DNA of 64,000 bases. Source: Salinicoccus carnicancri Crm (GTDB lineage Bacteria > Bacillota > Bacilli > Staphylococcales > Salinicoccaceae). A program made the translations under genes and the position numbers. The notes below the pieces were generated by a model. That model was not told the origin of the DNA. It saw only the letters and a program-made list of their open reading frames with translations, and searched no databases. This document shows, in pieces, positions 18,059 through 27,936 of this stretch (positions are counted from its first letter, which is position 1; every line of letters begins with the position of its first letter). The stretch covers positions 186,001-250,000 of the forward strand of contig NZ_ANAM01000008.1 in assembly GCF_000330705.1 (NCBI RefSeq), written 5' to 3'.

Positions 18059-20662
18059 CTACTTCACTTCATACCAATCTGTACCGTATCCATATTCCAC
18101 GTCAAGTGGCACGCTCATCTCAACCGCCTGCTCCATGATCTTTCGGATGACAGGGATAAATTCTTCCACCTGATCTTCTGGTACGTCGAAAATCAGTTCA
18201 TCGTGGATCTGCAGAAGCAGTTCAGCATCGAATTTCTGAGCCTTTTCCGAATTTGCGTATTCCACCATTGCAAGCTTGATGATGTCGGCAGCACTCCCCT
18301 GTATCGGAGAGTTCATTGCTGTGCGCTCTGCAAAGCTCCTGGCATTGAAGTTACGGCTGTGGATATCCGGTATATATCTTCTTCTGTTCATCATCGTTTT
18401 GACATAGCCGTCCCTTTTGGCATCCTGCACAATCGAATGCATGAATGCCTTGACCTCAGGGAATGAATCGAGATAATTATCTATAAATTTCTTGGCTTCT
18501 TTTCTTGTTATCCCGAGGTTCTGGCTCAGTCCATAGTCACTGATGCCGTATACGATTCCGAAGTTGACCGCCTTGGCATTCCGCCTCATAAGAGAGGTCA
18601 CATCCTCTTTTTCAACCCCGAACACCTCCATTGCCGTCTTCGTATGGATGTCGGTATTTGAAGTGAAGGCATTGATCATTGTTTCATCCTGCGTAATGTG
18701 TGAAAGCACCCTGAGTTCAATCTGCGAATAATCAAGCCCGAGAAGCACATGTTTGCTGTCCTTCGGTACAAATGCTTTCCGGATCCGCCGCCCCTCTTCG
18801 ATGCGGATCGGGATATTCTGCAGATTCGGTTCAACCGAAGACAGACGTCCCGTCTGGGCAAGTGTCTGGTTGAAACGCGTATGAATCCTGCCGTCATCCT
18901 TCACTTCCTCCTGCAGTCCGATGACATAGGTCGACTGGAGCTTGGAGAGCGTACGGTAATCCAGCAGATACCGGATGATTTCATGTTTGTCCTGAAGCTG
19001 CTCCAGCACATCCACCGCCGTGGAATAGCCCGTCTTCGTCTTTTTGATGACAGGAAGTTCCAATTTTTCAAATAGTACAACTCCGAGCTGCTTCGGCGAA
19101 TTTATATTGAACTCCCCACCGGCGAACTCGTGAATTTTTGCCTCTATTTCATCCAGCCGTCCCTGTATTTCTTTTTCCATCTCAACAAGTCTTGAGGCAT
19201 CGACGGTGATTCCTCTTATTTCCATCTCTGCAAGCACTTTTGAGAGTGGAATTTCGAGATCCTTCCATAAATCATACATTTCGTCGTCACCCAGTGCCTG
19301 AATCACTTTATCCTTCAGCATATGGACTGCCATCACTTTGGAGTTTAGGAACTCCACCCGTTCTTCATGCGCCGGATTTTTGGCTTTTTTCCCTTTGCCG
19401 TAATGGAAGTCATCACTGTCCACCGAGATATCAAACTGTCCGGCGGTTTCTGCAACATCCAGAATTTTCCGTGATGGGTCCAGCAGAAAGCTCGCAAGCA
19501 TGACGTCCGTGGTGAAGTCATTGAAGGTGACACCAAGCTGTCTTAACAGGCCTGTCTGACGTTTCAGATCGTATACGTTAATGTTTTTCCTTGTAGCAAG
19601 GAAAGCTTCCAGCTGGCCAGTTCCAATATCTTCCGTGCGGGTAATGAAAGTCCGTTCTCCGTCAGTGACTGCAAGGTATTCAGGGGGGGTGAACAGATAA
19701 TTGACCGCATTCACTTCCAGGTGCAGGGATACCTCCTCGCCCAGTTCATCGATTGTTTCCACAAGCACATCATCAAATGCAATCTTATCCTCGGCTTCAT
19801 TCGCCTCCATGTCACCAAGCAGCGATTCAAACTCCAGCTCTTTGAACAGCTCATACTTCTCTTCTTCGTTATGATCCGAAAACGTCAGATCTTCCAGAGT
19901 GAAATCAAAAGGAACTTCCCGGTGTATAGTGGCGAGCTCCTTGCTCATAAGGGCTTCATCCCTGTGATCTGTCAAGTTCGCCTTCAGCTTCTTTCCTCCG
20001 ACTTCTTCAACATTTTCAAGCACATTTTCAACCGTCCCGTACTCTGCAAGCAGTTTCAGGGCGGTCTTTTCCCCTACTCCGGGAACACCTGGAATATTGT
20101 CAGACTTGTCCCCCATCAAACCTTTCAGATCAATGATCTGAAGCGGCTTGAGCCCGTACTTCTCTTCGATGAAGTCCGGATTATATAAATCGATGTCCGA
20201 AATTCCTTTTTTAGTATAATAAATGACCGTGCTATCGCTCGCGAGCTGCGTAAGATCCCTATCACCTGTGATGATGATCGTTTTGAAACCTTTATCGGCA
20301 TCTGCCTGACGGCTCAGCGTGCCGATGATATCATCCGCTTCAAACTCTTCGATTTCATATCTTTTGATACCGTATGCATCAATAAGGCGGCGGATGGGAG
20401 CAAGCTGCTCCCCGAGTTCCGGCGGCATCTTCTGGCGTCCGCCCTTATACTCTTCATATTGCCTATGTCTGAATGTGGATTTGCCTGCATCGAAGGCCAC
20501 GAGAAAATGAGTGGGTTTCTCATCTTTGATGATTTTTTCAAGGAGGCGCGCGTAGCCGAAGATCGCATTCGTGTGCAGGCCGCTCTGATTGCTGAGCAGC
20601 GGCAATCCGTAAAATGCCCTGAAAGCTACGCTGTTGCCGTCTATCAGAATTAGTTTCTTCAT
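18059..20662 (-). CDS. polA: DNA polymerase I
   Basis: Gap-filling and Okazaki-fragment polymerase with a 5'-3' flap nuclease. The 867 residues have the 5' nuclease domain (about 1-290, with FDAGKSTFRH, ITGDRDLTQL, GDKSDNIPGVPG), a middle 3'-5' exonuclease-like domain (about 300-470) in which I see no DxE proofreading motif, and the polymerase domain with motif A (LDYSQIELRVLSH), motif B (RRNAKAVNFGIVYG) and motif C (QIHDELIFDVP). Loss of proofreading residues is usual in bacilli and staphylococci. It is the first gene of polA-mutM-coaE. Confidence 0.97.
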   Translation of the reverse strand: MKKLILIDGNSVAFRAFYGLPLLSNQSGLHTNAIFGYARLLEKIIKDEKPTHFLVAFDAGKSTFRHRQYEEYKGGRQKMPPELGEQLAPIRRLIDAYGIKRYEIEEFEADDIIGTLSRQADADKGFKTIIITGDRDLTQLASDSTVIYYTKKGISDIDLYNPDFIEEKYGLKPLQIIDLKGLMGDKSDNIPGVPGVGEKTALKLLAEYGTVENVLENVEEVGGKKLKANLTDHRDEALMSKELATIHREVPFDFTLEDLTFSDHNEEEKYELFKELEFESLLGDMEANEAEDKIAFDDVLVETIDELGEEVSLHLEVNAVNYLFTPPEYLAVTDGERTFITRTEDIGTGQLEAFLATRKNINVYDLKRQTGLLRQLGVTFNDFTTDVMLASFLLDPSRKILDVAETAGQFDISVDSDDFHYGKGKKAKNPAHEERVEFLNSKVMAVHMLKDKVIQALGDDEMYDLWKDLEIPLSKVLAEMEIRGITVDASRLVEMEKEIQGRLDEIEAKIHEFAGGEFNINSPKQLGVVLFEKLELPVIKKTKTGYSTAVDVLEQLQDKHEIIRYLLDYRTLSKLQSTYVIGLQEEVKDDGRIHTRFNQTLAQTGRLSSVEPNLQNIPIRIEEGRRIRKAFVPKDSKHVLLGLDYSQIELRVLSHITQDETMINAFTSNTDIHTKTAMEVFGVEKEDVTSLMRRNAKAVNFGIVYGISDYGLSQNLGITRKEAKKFIDNYLDSFPEVKAFMHSIVQDAKRDGYVKTMMNRRRYIPDIHSRNFNARSFAERTAMNSPIQGSAADIIKLAMVEYANSEKAQKFDAELLLQIHDELIFDVPEDQVEEFIPVIRKIMEQAVEMSVPLDVEYGYGTDWYEVK

Positions 20663-20754
20663 GGAAAATGCCTACTTTCTTTTAGATTCCGTTCAAAATT
20701 TCATTGCTCCCTCATATATGGATTATACAGTTGACCCTTGTATTAATCCATTGA

Positions 20755-20782
20755 AAAAGACACAGCCAAAGCTGTGTCTTTT
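20755..20782 (-). terminator. Terminator after the AbgT-type transporter gene
   Basis: A perfect 12-bp stem (AAAAGACACAGC with GCTGTGTCTTTT), loop CAAA/TTTG, followed by T's on the minus strand, two bases after the stop codon. It separates this gene from polA. Confidence 0.88.
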
Positions 20783-20784
20783 CG

Positions 20785-22368
20785 TTATCCCGGATAATGT
20801 ATTGGTGAATCCGGACCAAGCGGGATTCCAAGCAGCGTCCAAATGACGAGCATGATGATCCAGAATATGAAGAAGCATATCGAGTACGGAAGCATTACTG
20901 ATATCAGTGTCCCGATGCCAATGTTCTTGTCGTATTTTTGCGCGAACGCAATGATGATTGCAAAATACGTCATGAGTGGTGTGATGATGTTTGTACTCGA
21001 ATCTGCTACACGATAGGCCATTGTCGTCAGTTCCGGTGAATAGCCGAGCTGCATCAGTATCGGCACAAAAATCGGGGCCATCAGTGCCCATTTGGCACTG
21101 GCACTTCCGATGAACAGGTTGATGAATGCTGTCACCAGCATGAAACCAATGAGGAGCGGTATACCTGTCAACTGAAGGTTATCAAGTATCTCTGCCCCAT
21201 ATACACCGATGACGATACCAAGGTTCGACTCTGTGAAGTATGCCACGAACTGCCCTGCTGCAAATGCGAGAACGATGAACATTCCCATGGATGCCATAGT
21301 ATCTGACATCTGGTTTGCCACGTCCTTGTCATTTTTGATACTTTTCGTAACTACACCGTATACTATTCCCGGTATAAGGAATAGGATTGCAATGATGGGC
21401 ACCAGTGAACTCATGAACGGCGACTGGATGATTGTATCCATATAATTGCCTGCGTCATCCGGACCGCGCATCGGTGAATTTGGAAGCACTACAAGCAGCA
21501 GCGCGAGTGCAAAGCCCACAATAACCGATACCCCCGCCCAGATCATACCTTTCTTTTCAATCGGACGGAGTGTCTGGATGTCCTCTGCATCAGCAAGAGT
21601 ATTGTTTTCGTCGTTCTCGTCCATCTTGAATGCACCGAGACGCGGCTCGACAATCTTATCTGACACAAACCACCCAACCAGTGTCAGCATGAATACACTT
21701 GTTGCGATGAAGTACCAGTTGAATGCGACATTCATTGAGTCTGCATATGCTGGATCGATTACGGATGCCCCTGCAGCCGACAGTTCCATCAGCATTACAT
21801 CCGTACCGCTGAGCAGAAGATTCGCCGAGAAGCCGCCTGACACCCCTGCAAATGCAGCGGCAAGGCCGGCAAGCGGATGTCTGCCGAGTGCGAGGTACAG
21901 CAATGCACCAAGAGGCGGCAGGACGACATAGCCTGCATCTGAGGCAACAGATGACATGATACCGGCGAAAACGAGTCCCCCGGTAATCAGGCTTTTCGGT
22001 ATTGACAGGACAAAACCTTTCAGCACTGCGCCAATCAGTCCCGAGCGTTCTGCAACGCCAATACCGAGCATCGTGACGAGCACCACACCGAGCGGGGCAA
22101 AGTTGATGAAGTTATCCGTCATGCTTTCGAATATGTAGCTTATTCCTTCTGCATTCAGAAGATTCGTTACTGTGACCGTCTCATTATCCTCCCCAGGATG
22201 TTCGACAGTTACTCCACTCATTGAGAAAACTGCTGATGCAACGAGCGTCAATGCTGCGAGTATTGCGAATAATGTTACTGGGTGCGGGAGCTTGTTACCA
22301 ATCCACTCCACGAAGTCCAGAAACTTCTGAAACAACCCATGATTCTTTTTCCCTTTTCCCATTTTCAA
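20785..22368 (-). CDS. AbgT family transporter
   Basis: Multi-pass inner-membrane protein (527 residues, about 11-12 hydrophobic segments) of the AbgT family, whose studied members import p-aminobenzoyl-glutamate or export sulfonamides. Family features include the N-terminal segment NKLPHPVTLFAILAAL and the conserved loop SDAGYVVLPPLGALLYLALGR. The start is TTG at 22368, six bases after GGGAGG; the ATG two codons later is spaced too far. It lies between mdh and polA, where Bacillus and Staphylococcus have phoPR. Its substrate is unknown. Confidence 0.88.
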   Translation of the reverse strand: MKMGKGKKNHGLFQKFLDFVEWIGNKLPHPVTLFAILAALTLVASAVFSMSGVTVEHPGEDNETVTVTNLLNAEGISYIFESMTDNFINFAPLGVVLVTMLGIGVAERSGLIGAVLKGFVLSIPKSLITGGLVFAGIMSSVASDAGYVVLPPLGALLYLALGRHPLAGLAAAFAGVSGGFSANLLLSGTDVMLMELSAAGASVIDPAYADSMNVAFNWYFIATSVFMLTLVGWFVSDKIVEPRLGAFKMDENDENNTLADAEDIQTLRPIEKKGMIWAGVSVIVGFALALLLVVLPNSPMRGPDDAGNYMDTIIQSPFMSSLVPIIAILFLIPGIVYGVVTKSIKNDKDVANQMSDTMASMGMFIVLAFAAGQFVAYFTESNLGIVIGVYGAEILDNLQLTGIPLLIGFMLVTAFINLFIGSASAKWALMAPIFVPILMQLGYSPELTTMAYRVADSSTNIITPLMTYFAIIIAFAQKYDKNIGIGTLISVMLPYSICFFIFWIIMLVIWTLLGIPLGPDSPIHYPG

Positions 22369-22391
22369 AATATTCCTCCCATTTAAGCAAA

Positions 22392-22422
22392 TGAAAAAGT
22401 CATCATCACGATGACTTTTTCA
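22392..22422 (-). terminator. Terminator after mdh
   Basis: A perfect 13-bp stem (TGAAAAAGTCATC with GATGACTTTTTCA) and a five-base loop. It overlaps the predicted start region of the AbgT transcript, so it both ends the TCA operon and lies at the 5' end of the next unit. Confidence 0.8.
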
Positions 22423-22450
22423 GTATAATATTCCAACCCACTTTTTTCAA
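22422..22450 (-). promoter_or_regulatory. Promoter of the AbgT-type gene
   Basis: TTGAAA (22450-22445), a 17-base spacer and TATACT (22427-22422) on the minus strand. The start site would fall inside the first arm of the mdh terminator. Confidence 0.7.
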
Positions 22451-22453
22451 AGA

Positions 22454-23386
22454 TTATTTTAGAACATTCATTACATTAATTACTGAATCCCTCGATCTAT
22501 CAAGTTGTTTTCTTTCATCATCCGTCAGTTCCAGTTCGACGATCTTTTCTATGCCGCCTTCACCGAGCACTGTCGGCACTCCGAGGTAGAGTCCGTCATA
22601 TCCGTATTCACCTTCAAGATAGGCGATGGAAGGCAGGATGCGTTTCTGATCTTTCAAAATGGCTTCCGCCATCTGTACGAGGGCTGCCGCAGGCGCATAG
22701 TAGGCCGATCCACTGCCGAGAAGATTCACTATTTCAGCGCCGCCTTTGCGCGTGCGTTCAATGATGCTGTCTATCTTCTCCTGATCCAGCAGTTCTGTAA
22801 GAGGCACGCCCCCAACGCTCGAATAACGGATCAGCGGCACCATGTCATCCCCATGTCCGCCCAGGACGAAGCCCTGCACATCCTTGACCGAAAGATTCAA
22901 TTCCTCGGCCACGAATGTTCTGAAACGCGCTGTATCCAACACCCCGGATTGACCGATGACCCTGTGTTTCGGCAGGCCGGATTCTTTATACACTGTATAA
23001 GTCATCGCGTCGACCGGATTTGTCAGGACGATGATGGTACAGTCCGGGGAATGTTTAACAATATCACGTGTCACAGCAGCCATGACTTTCTGATTCGTTT
23101 TGACGAGGTCATCCCGGCTCATACCGGGCTTGCGTGCGATTCCGGCTGTGATTATGACAATATCGGAACCACTGGTGTCCTCGTAGTTGCTCGTACCGGT
23201 GATTCCTGCATCCACCCCCAGCACAGGCGTCGCTTCCATCATATCCAGAGCCTTCCCTTTCGTCGGGCTTTCAGATTGTGGAATGTCTACAAGAACAATA
23301 TCACCGAGCTCCTTTGCCGCAGCGATAAAAGCTGTAGTGGCACCGGTGAAACCGGCGCCGATTACAGATATTTTCCTTCTTTCCAT
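22454..23386 (-). CDS. mdh: Malate dehydrogenase (lactate dehydrogenase-like type)
   Basis: NAD-dependent malate to oxaloacetate step of the TCA cycle. The 310 residues have the Rossmann motif [10 protein letters not shown], the substrate-loop arginine in [11 protein letters not shown] (about 83-93) that selects malate over lactate, [11 protein letters not shown], and the active histidine in [10 protein letters not shown] (about 175). It is the last gene of citZ-icd-mdh. Confidence 0.96.
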   Translation of the reverse strand: MERRKISVIGAGFTGATTAFIAAAKELGDIVLVDIPQSESPTKGKALDMMEATPVLGVDAGITGTSNYEDTSGSDIVIITAGIARKPGMSRDDLVKTNQKVMAAVTRDIVKHSPDCTIIVLTNPVDAMTYTVYKESGLPKHRVIGQSGVLDTARFRTFVAEELNLSVKDVQGFVLGGHGDDMVPLIRYSSVGGVPLTELLDQEKIDSIIERTRKGGAEIVNLLGSGSAYYAPAAALVQMAEAILKDQKRILPSIAYLEGEYGYDGLYLGVPTVLGEGGIEKIVELELTDDERKQLDRSRDSVINVMNVLK

Positions 23387-23415
23387 CTGTACACTTCCTT
23401 TGTAAACAAAGTGAA

Positions 23416-24681
23416 TTACATATTTTTGATGAGCTCATCTCCGAATTCTGAGCATTTCACTTCTTTGGAATTGTCCATGAGCCTTGCAAAGTCATATGTG
23501 ACGACCTGGGAAGCAATCGTCTTCTCCATCGCTTTTGTAACGAGGTCAGCCGCTTCCTGCCAGCCGATGTGCTCAAGCATCAGTACACCTGAAAGAACGA
23601 CAGATGAAGGGTTCACTTTATCCAGACCGGCGTATTTCGGTGCAGTTCCGTGTGTCGCCTCGAAAATCGCATGGCCTGTCTCATAGTTGATGTTCGCCCC
23701 CGGTGCAATGCCGATTCCACCGACTTGCGCAGCAAGTGCATCGGAGATGTAGTCTCCGTTCAGGTTCATGGTAGCGACGACGCCGAAGTCTTTCGGACGT
23801 GTCAGAATCTGCTGGAGGAAGATGTCGGCAATTGCATCCTTGATGATGATCTTGCCTGCGGCTTCAGCCTCTGACTGGACTTTATCGGCTTCTTCCCTGC
23901 CTTTTTCCTCCACGATCTTGTCGTATTCCTTCCAAGTGAAGACTTTATCTCCGAATTCACGTTCAGCAAGGTCGTAACCCCATGCTTTGAATGCACCTTC
24001 TGTAAATTTCATGATGTTGCCCTTGTGGACAAGTGTTACTGAAGGACGGTTGTTGTCGATGGCATAGTTGATTGCAGAACGCACAAGACGTTCAGTCCCC
24101 TCTTTTGAAACTGGTTTGATCCCGATCCCGGAAGTCTCAGGGAAACGGATATTTTTAGCGCCCATTTCATTCTGAAGGAAATCAATCACTTTCCTGACCT
24201 CGTCCGTACCTTCCTGGAACTCGATGCCCGCGTAGATATCTTCTGTATTTTCACGGAAGATTACCATGTCAGTATCTTCAGGACGTTTAATCGGTGAAGG
24301 TACACCTTCAAAGTATCTTACCGGACGCAGGCACGTGAACAGGTCAAGCTCCTGTCTGAGTGCCACATTCAGCGAACGGATTCCGCCGCCGATAGGTGTA
24401 GTCAGAGGACCTTTGATTGCGAGCAGGTACTCATCGATTGTTTCCAGTGTTTCCTTAGGGAGCCATTCGCCGGTTTTGTCGAATGCCTTCTGTCCCGCAA
24501 GCACTTCTTTCCATTCGATTTTCTTTTCACCGTTATATGCTTTTTCCACAGCTGCATCGAGCACTTTGCTTGCAGCACTCCAGATGTCAGGTCCGATTCC
24601 ATCCCCTTCTATGAATGGAATGACAGGATTATCAGGTACATTCAGTACACCGTTATCAGTAGTGATTTTTGAGCTTGCCAT
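23416..24681 (-). CDS. icd: Isocitrate dehydrogenase (NADP type)
   Basis: Converts isocitrate to 2-oxoglutarate and CO2 with NADP reduction. The 421 residues fit the bacterial homodimer. Visible are [12 protein letters not shown], the substrate-binding serine loop [16 protein letters not shown] (about 105-120), [11 protein letters not shown] (about 145), and [13 protein letters not shown] with metal-binding aspartates. GGAGG lies upstream of the ATG. It is the middle gene of the TCA operon. Confidence 0.97.
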   Translation of the reverse strand: MASSKITTDNGVLNVPDNPVIPFIEGDGIGPDIWSAASKVLDAAVEKAYNGEKKIEWKEVLAGQKAFDKTGEWLPKETLETIDEYLLAIKGPLTTPIGGGIRSLNVALRQELDLFTCLRPVRYFEGVPSPIKRPEDTDMVIFRENTEDIYAGIEFQEGTDEVRKVIDFLQNEMGAKNIRFPETSGIGIKPVSKEGTERLVRSAINYAIDNNRPSVTLVHKGNIMKFTEGAFKAWGYDLAEREFGDKVFTWKEYDKIVEEKGREEADKVQSEAEAAGKIIIKDAIADIFLQQILTRPKDFGVVATMNLNGDYISDALAAQVGGIGIAPGANINYETGHAIFEATHGTAPKYAGLDKVNPSSVVLSGVLMLEHIGWQEAADLVTKAMEKTIASQVVTYDFARLMDNSKEVKCSEFGDELIKNM

Positions 24682-24713
24682 AATTCAAATACCTCCATGT
24701 TTTTGTATATTGT

Positions 24714-25829
24714 TTATCTGTTCTCAATCTGTTCATACTTCTTGCCGGTCTGACCGACATATTCCGCTCTCGGACGGATCAGCCTGTTATCTGCATACTG
24801 CTCAAGAATATGAGCGAGCCATCCGGACATGCGGCTCATTGTGAATATCGGCGTAAAGAGATCGTGGTCGATGCCAAGTGAATGGTACACGGATGCACTG
24901 AAGAAGTCCACGTTCGGCAGGAGTCCTTTTTCCCTCTCCACAATATCAGCAATTTTAGCTGATTTTTCATACAGTTCAGGTTCTCCGCGTTGTTCAGTCA
25001 GTTTCTCGGACATGTCCCTCAGATATTTCGCACGCGGGTCACCTTCCTTGTAGACACGATGGCCCATGCCCATGATTTTCTCTTTGTTGTCGAATTTCTC
25101 CTGAAGGTATCCTTCAACTGCATCGACAGAGTCGATTTCAGACAGCATTGCCATTACACGTTCATTGGCTCCGCCGTGCAGAGGTCCCTTAAGGGCTCCG
25201 ATTGCTGCTGTAACCCCGGAGTAGACATCGGACAGTGTCGCAACACAGACCCGTGCTGTGAATGTGGAAGCGTTGAGCTCATGGTCTGCATGAAGTACAA
25301 GCGCCTTGTTCATCGCTTCAACTTCAATCTCATTGGGCTCTTCTCCGTTCAGCATATACAGGAAGTTGGCAGCATAGCTGTATTCTTTTTTTGGATTCAG
25401 AATTTCTTTTCCGTTCCTTGTCCTGGCAAAAGCGGCAACTAAAGAAGCAATTTGCGCCTGGATCTTAATCGCTTTTTCATGATTTGCCTCTTCATTCATC
25501 TCCTCGGTCAGCTCATCGAAGTGAGCCAGATAGGATACAGCAGTCCTGATTGCAGTCATCGGATGAACAGCATCAGTGCTGTACGCTTCGAAATGACTGT
25601 GGATTTTAGGATCAAGCGTCATATATCCGAAGAGCTTGTCACGGAAATCATCCAATTCAGATTGATTTGGAAGCCTGTCATTCCAGAGCAGGAAGACCAC
25701 TTCCTCGAACATTGCATTCTCTGCAAGATCGTCTATCTCGTATCCGCAGTATGTCAACTGTGAACCGATGATGGAACTGATGCGTGATTCAAGCGCCACG
25801 ACACCTTCTAATCCTTTTTTCTCAGACAT
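24714..25829 (-). CDS. citZ: Citrate synthase
   Basis: Condenses acetyl-CoA and oxaloacetate. The 371 residues are of the small Gram-positive type I form. The catalytic histidines are in LHADHELNAST (about 185) and GMGHRVYKEGDPRA (about 225), followed by the aspartate segment NVDFFSASVYHSLG (about 280). AAAGGAGA precedes the ATG. It is the first gene of citZ-icd-mdh, with its own promoter and nearby cre-like sequences. Confidence 0.97.
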   Translation of the reverse strand: MSEKKGLEGVVALESRISSIIGSQLTYCGYEIDDLAENAMFEEVVFLLWNDRLPNQSELDDFRDKLFGYMTLDPKIHSHFEAYSTDAVHPMTAIRTAVSYLAHFDELTEEMNEEANHEKAIKIQAQIASLVAAFARTRNGKEILNPKKEYSYAANFLYMLNGEEPNEIEVEAMNKALVLHADHELNASTFTARVCVATLSDVYSGVTAAIGALKGPLHGGANERVMAMLSEIDSVDAVEGYLQEKFDNKEKIMGMGHRVYKEGDPRAKYLRDMSEKLTEQRGEPELYEKSAKIADIVEREKGLLPNVDFFSASVYHSLGIDHDLFTPIFTMSRMSGWLAHILEQYADNRLIRPRAEYVGQTGKKYEQIENR

Positions 25830-25881
25830 ATAGATTCTCCTTTAATCAATTAAAGATACAGCCTGTTGGCCTCTATACCAT

Positions 25882-25909
25882 TATAGCAAATTCAAGAACT
25901 TTGTGAACA
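25882..25909 (-). promoter_or_regulatory. citZ operon promoter with extended -10
   Basis: TTCACA (25909-25904), a 16-base spacer, then TGCTATAAT with perfect TATAAT at 25887-25882. The -35 box lies in a small palindrome, TTTGT-GA-ACAAA (25902-25913), a possible operator. Confidence 0.82.
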
Positions 25910-25938
25910 AATCAAATTTTTGCAGAGATTGTGAAAAA

Positions 25939-25969
25939 GTAAGCGTTAAAAGCTCTGAAACCGCTTCAA
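25939..25969. promoter_or_regulatory. Two imperfect cre-like sites upstream of citZ
   Basis: AGTAAGCGTTAAAA (25939-25952) and TGAAACCGCTTCAA (25956-25969) each match about 12 of 14 positions of the CcpA cre consensus. citZ is a CcpA target in Bacillus. The matches are imperfect and lie upstream of the -35 box. Confidence 0.35.
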
Positions 25970-25978
25970 CAAAGGGAA

Positions 25979-26006
25979 AAGCACAAACCTTTAAAGATTT
26001 GCGCTT
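25979..26006 (-). terminator. Terminator after the sodium:solute symporter gene
   Basis: An 11-bp stem with two G-U pairs, loop TTTAAA, followed by only four T on the minus strand. A weak but well-placed terminator. Confidence 0.55.
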
Positions 26007-26057
26007 AGTATAAGTACGCGTTAATTAACTTATTGATGGTCATAAGTTTCCCTTATA

Positions 26058-27605
26058 TCAATGCGAGATATCCGACGTGGAGATACCGGTGGCGGCTTTG
26101 ACCTGCACTTCCCTGTATTTCTCCACAGATTCCTGCTTTCCAAGGAATGTTCCCAGGAACGCCCCGAGGAAACCGGCGGGCACAGAAATGATGGCAGGAT
26201 TATCAAGCGGGAACACCGGCGACATCTCTATAAATGCCCCACCTGCAGGATCCATGACGTTCGGCCCCAGTATCACAAGGATCAATGCGGCAAACAGGCC
26301 GGTCAATATACCGGTAATCGCCCCCGCAGTATTGAACCGCTTCCAGAAAATCGTGAATACTATCACCGGAAGGTTTGCACTTGCCGCCACACAAAAAGCC
26401 AGCGAGACCAGGAATGCGACGTTCTGATTCTGTGCAAAGATGGCCAGTATGATGGCAAACACACTGACACTGAACGCCGCAATTTTGGCGGCAAGCATCT
26501 GTTGCTGCTCCGAAATTTTCCCTTTTTTGATGACCTGACCGTAAATATCATGTGCAAATGCACTTGCTCCGGACAGAACAAGGCCCGCCACGACAGCAAG
26601 GATTGTCGCAAATGCCACAGCAGCTACGAATGACATCAGGAGGTCCCCCCCGAGCCGCTCAGCCAGCAGAGGTGCTGCCATATTACCTGCCGGATTGGCC
26701 GCGATGATTTCCTCCCTTGAAAGGAGGGCCGCCGCCCCAAAACCGAGGAAGATCGTCAGTATATAGAATATGCCGATAATCCATGTCGCCCACATGACTG
26801 AACTTCTGGCTGTTTTGGCATCTTTTACAGTGAAGAACCTCATAAGGATGTGCGGCAGTCCCGCCGTTCCGAACAAGAGCGCGATCATGAGGGATATGTT
26901 ATTGAGGGGGGAGGCCCCCTGCGAACCGGGGTTCAAAAATTCCCCTTTGAACTCCGGTGCAGTAATACTTTTCATCTCACCAAACATGCTGAAGATGTTA
27001 AAGTTGAAATGGAGCAGTACTAGAAACGAAATGATTACCGTCCCGATCATCAACAGCACGGCCTTCACCATCTGAACCCAGCTTGTTGCCGTCATTCCGC
27101 CAAAAAGTACATAGATTGTCATCATGATACCGACAATGATTACAGACAGAGTATACGGTATTCCGAAAAGCAGCTGGATAAGCGCCCCTGCCCCGACGAG
27201 CTGGGCAAGCATATAAAATATTACAATGGTGATGGATGACAGTGCTGCAAATGCACGCACCTTCTTTAGTTCAAAACGTGCGGCAATCATATCAGCCACT
27301 GTATATTTACCCAGGTTACGCAGTGGTTCTGCAACAATATACAATACGACCAGATAGGCCGTTAAGTATCCGACACTGTAGAAAAAGCCGTCAAACCCCC
27401 ATAGAGCAATCGCTCCCGCGATGCCGAGAAACGAAGCTGCGGAAAGATAATCCCCTGAAATGGCCAGTCCGTTCTGCCAGCCTGTCAGCCCTCCGCCTGC
27501 TGTATAGAAATCCTTCGCTGAATTCGTCCTTTTGGAAGCAAAATATGTGATGACAAGAGTCGCTCCGACAAATACTAAAAACATGATGATCACAGTTGCA
27601 CTCAT
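26058..27605 (-). CDS. Sodium:solute symporter, ActP/YwcA-like (probable monocarboxylate/acetate uptake)
   Basis: The 515-residue membrane protein has about 13 hydrophobic segments. The SSS signature is present: DFYTAGGGLTGWQNGLAISGDYLSAASFLG near the N-terminus, and GTAGLPHILMRFFTV near residue 250. The closest type is the acetate permease ActP group, which is normally paired with a DUF485 protein, as here. Start and DUF485 stop share one base (TAATG), so translation is coupled. Acetate as substrate is inferred from this pairing. Confidence 0.88.
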   Translation of the reverse strand: MSATVIIMFLVFVGATLVITYFASKRTNSAKDFYTAGGGLTGWQNGLAISGDYLSAASFLGIAGAIALWGFDGFFYSVGYLTAYLVVLYIVAEPLRNLGKYTVADMIAARFELKKVRAFAALSSITIVIFYMLAQLVGAGALIQLLFGIPYTLSVIIVGIMMTIYVLFGGMTATSWVQMVKAVLLMIGTVIISFLVLLHFNFNIFSMFGEMKSITAPEFKGEFLNPGSQGASPLNNISLMIALLFGTAGLPHILMRFFTVKDAKTARSSVMWATWIIGIFYILTIFLGFGAAALLSREEIIAANPAGNMAAPLLAERLGGDLLMSFVAAVAFATILAVVAGLVLSGASAFAHDIYGQVIKKGKISEQQQMLAAKIAAFSVSVFAIILAIFAQNQNVAFLVSLAFCVAASANLPVIVFTIFWKRFNTAGAITGILTGLFAALILVILGPNVMDPAGGAFIEMSPVFPLDNPAIISVPAGFLGAFLGTFLGKQESVEKYREVQVKAATGISTSDISH

Positions 27606-27913
27606 TACAGTTCCCCTTCCTGGTACTTCCTGATGATTTTGTCCGCTTCCCTGTCAAAAGCCTTCGCCCGCCTCATATAGATTGTGACAAGCGTCCAGAC
27701 CATGATGAAAAGCAGCAACGCATAGATCCATGCCCATGAAATATTGCCGAATGCTTCATTATTGAGAATGGTCGTATAGCCGGTAAGTACAGGAAAAAGC
27801 AGTGTTGCGATAATGAAGAAAACGCTGATCGGCAAGATGAATTTGTTCCGCTTACTGAGCAGTTCCCTGAATTCCTGCTGATGGGCAATCTTCTCATAGT
27901 CAATTTCTTTCAT
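27605..27913 (-). CDS. DUF485 membrane protein (YwcB/YjcH-like)
   Basis: A small membrane protein of 102 residues with two transmembrane segments (about 27-46 and 62-82), a charged N-terminus (KEIDYEKIAHQQEFRELLSKR) and a basic/acidic C-terminal tail. DUF485 proteins are encoded directly before ActP-type acetate symporters in many bacteria; their role is unknown, possibly as an accessory subunit. AAAGGGGG precedes the ATG. Confidence 0.9.
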   Translation of the reverse strand: MKEIDYEKIAHQQEFRELLSKRNKFILPISVFFIIATLLFPVLTGYTTILNNEAFGNISWAWIYALLLFIMVWTLVTIYMRRAKAFDREADKIIRKYQEGEL

Positions 27914-27936
27914 TGTATAACCCCCTTTATAATTTC

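Noticed and set aside
22505-23686. Long open frame of 393 codons on the + strand opposite mdh and icd
   Set aside because: It is a shadow of two well-recognised minus-strand enzymes, has no ribosome site and has cysteine/histidine-rich antisense composition.
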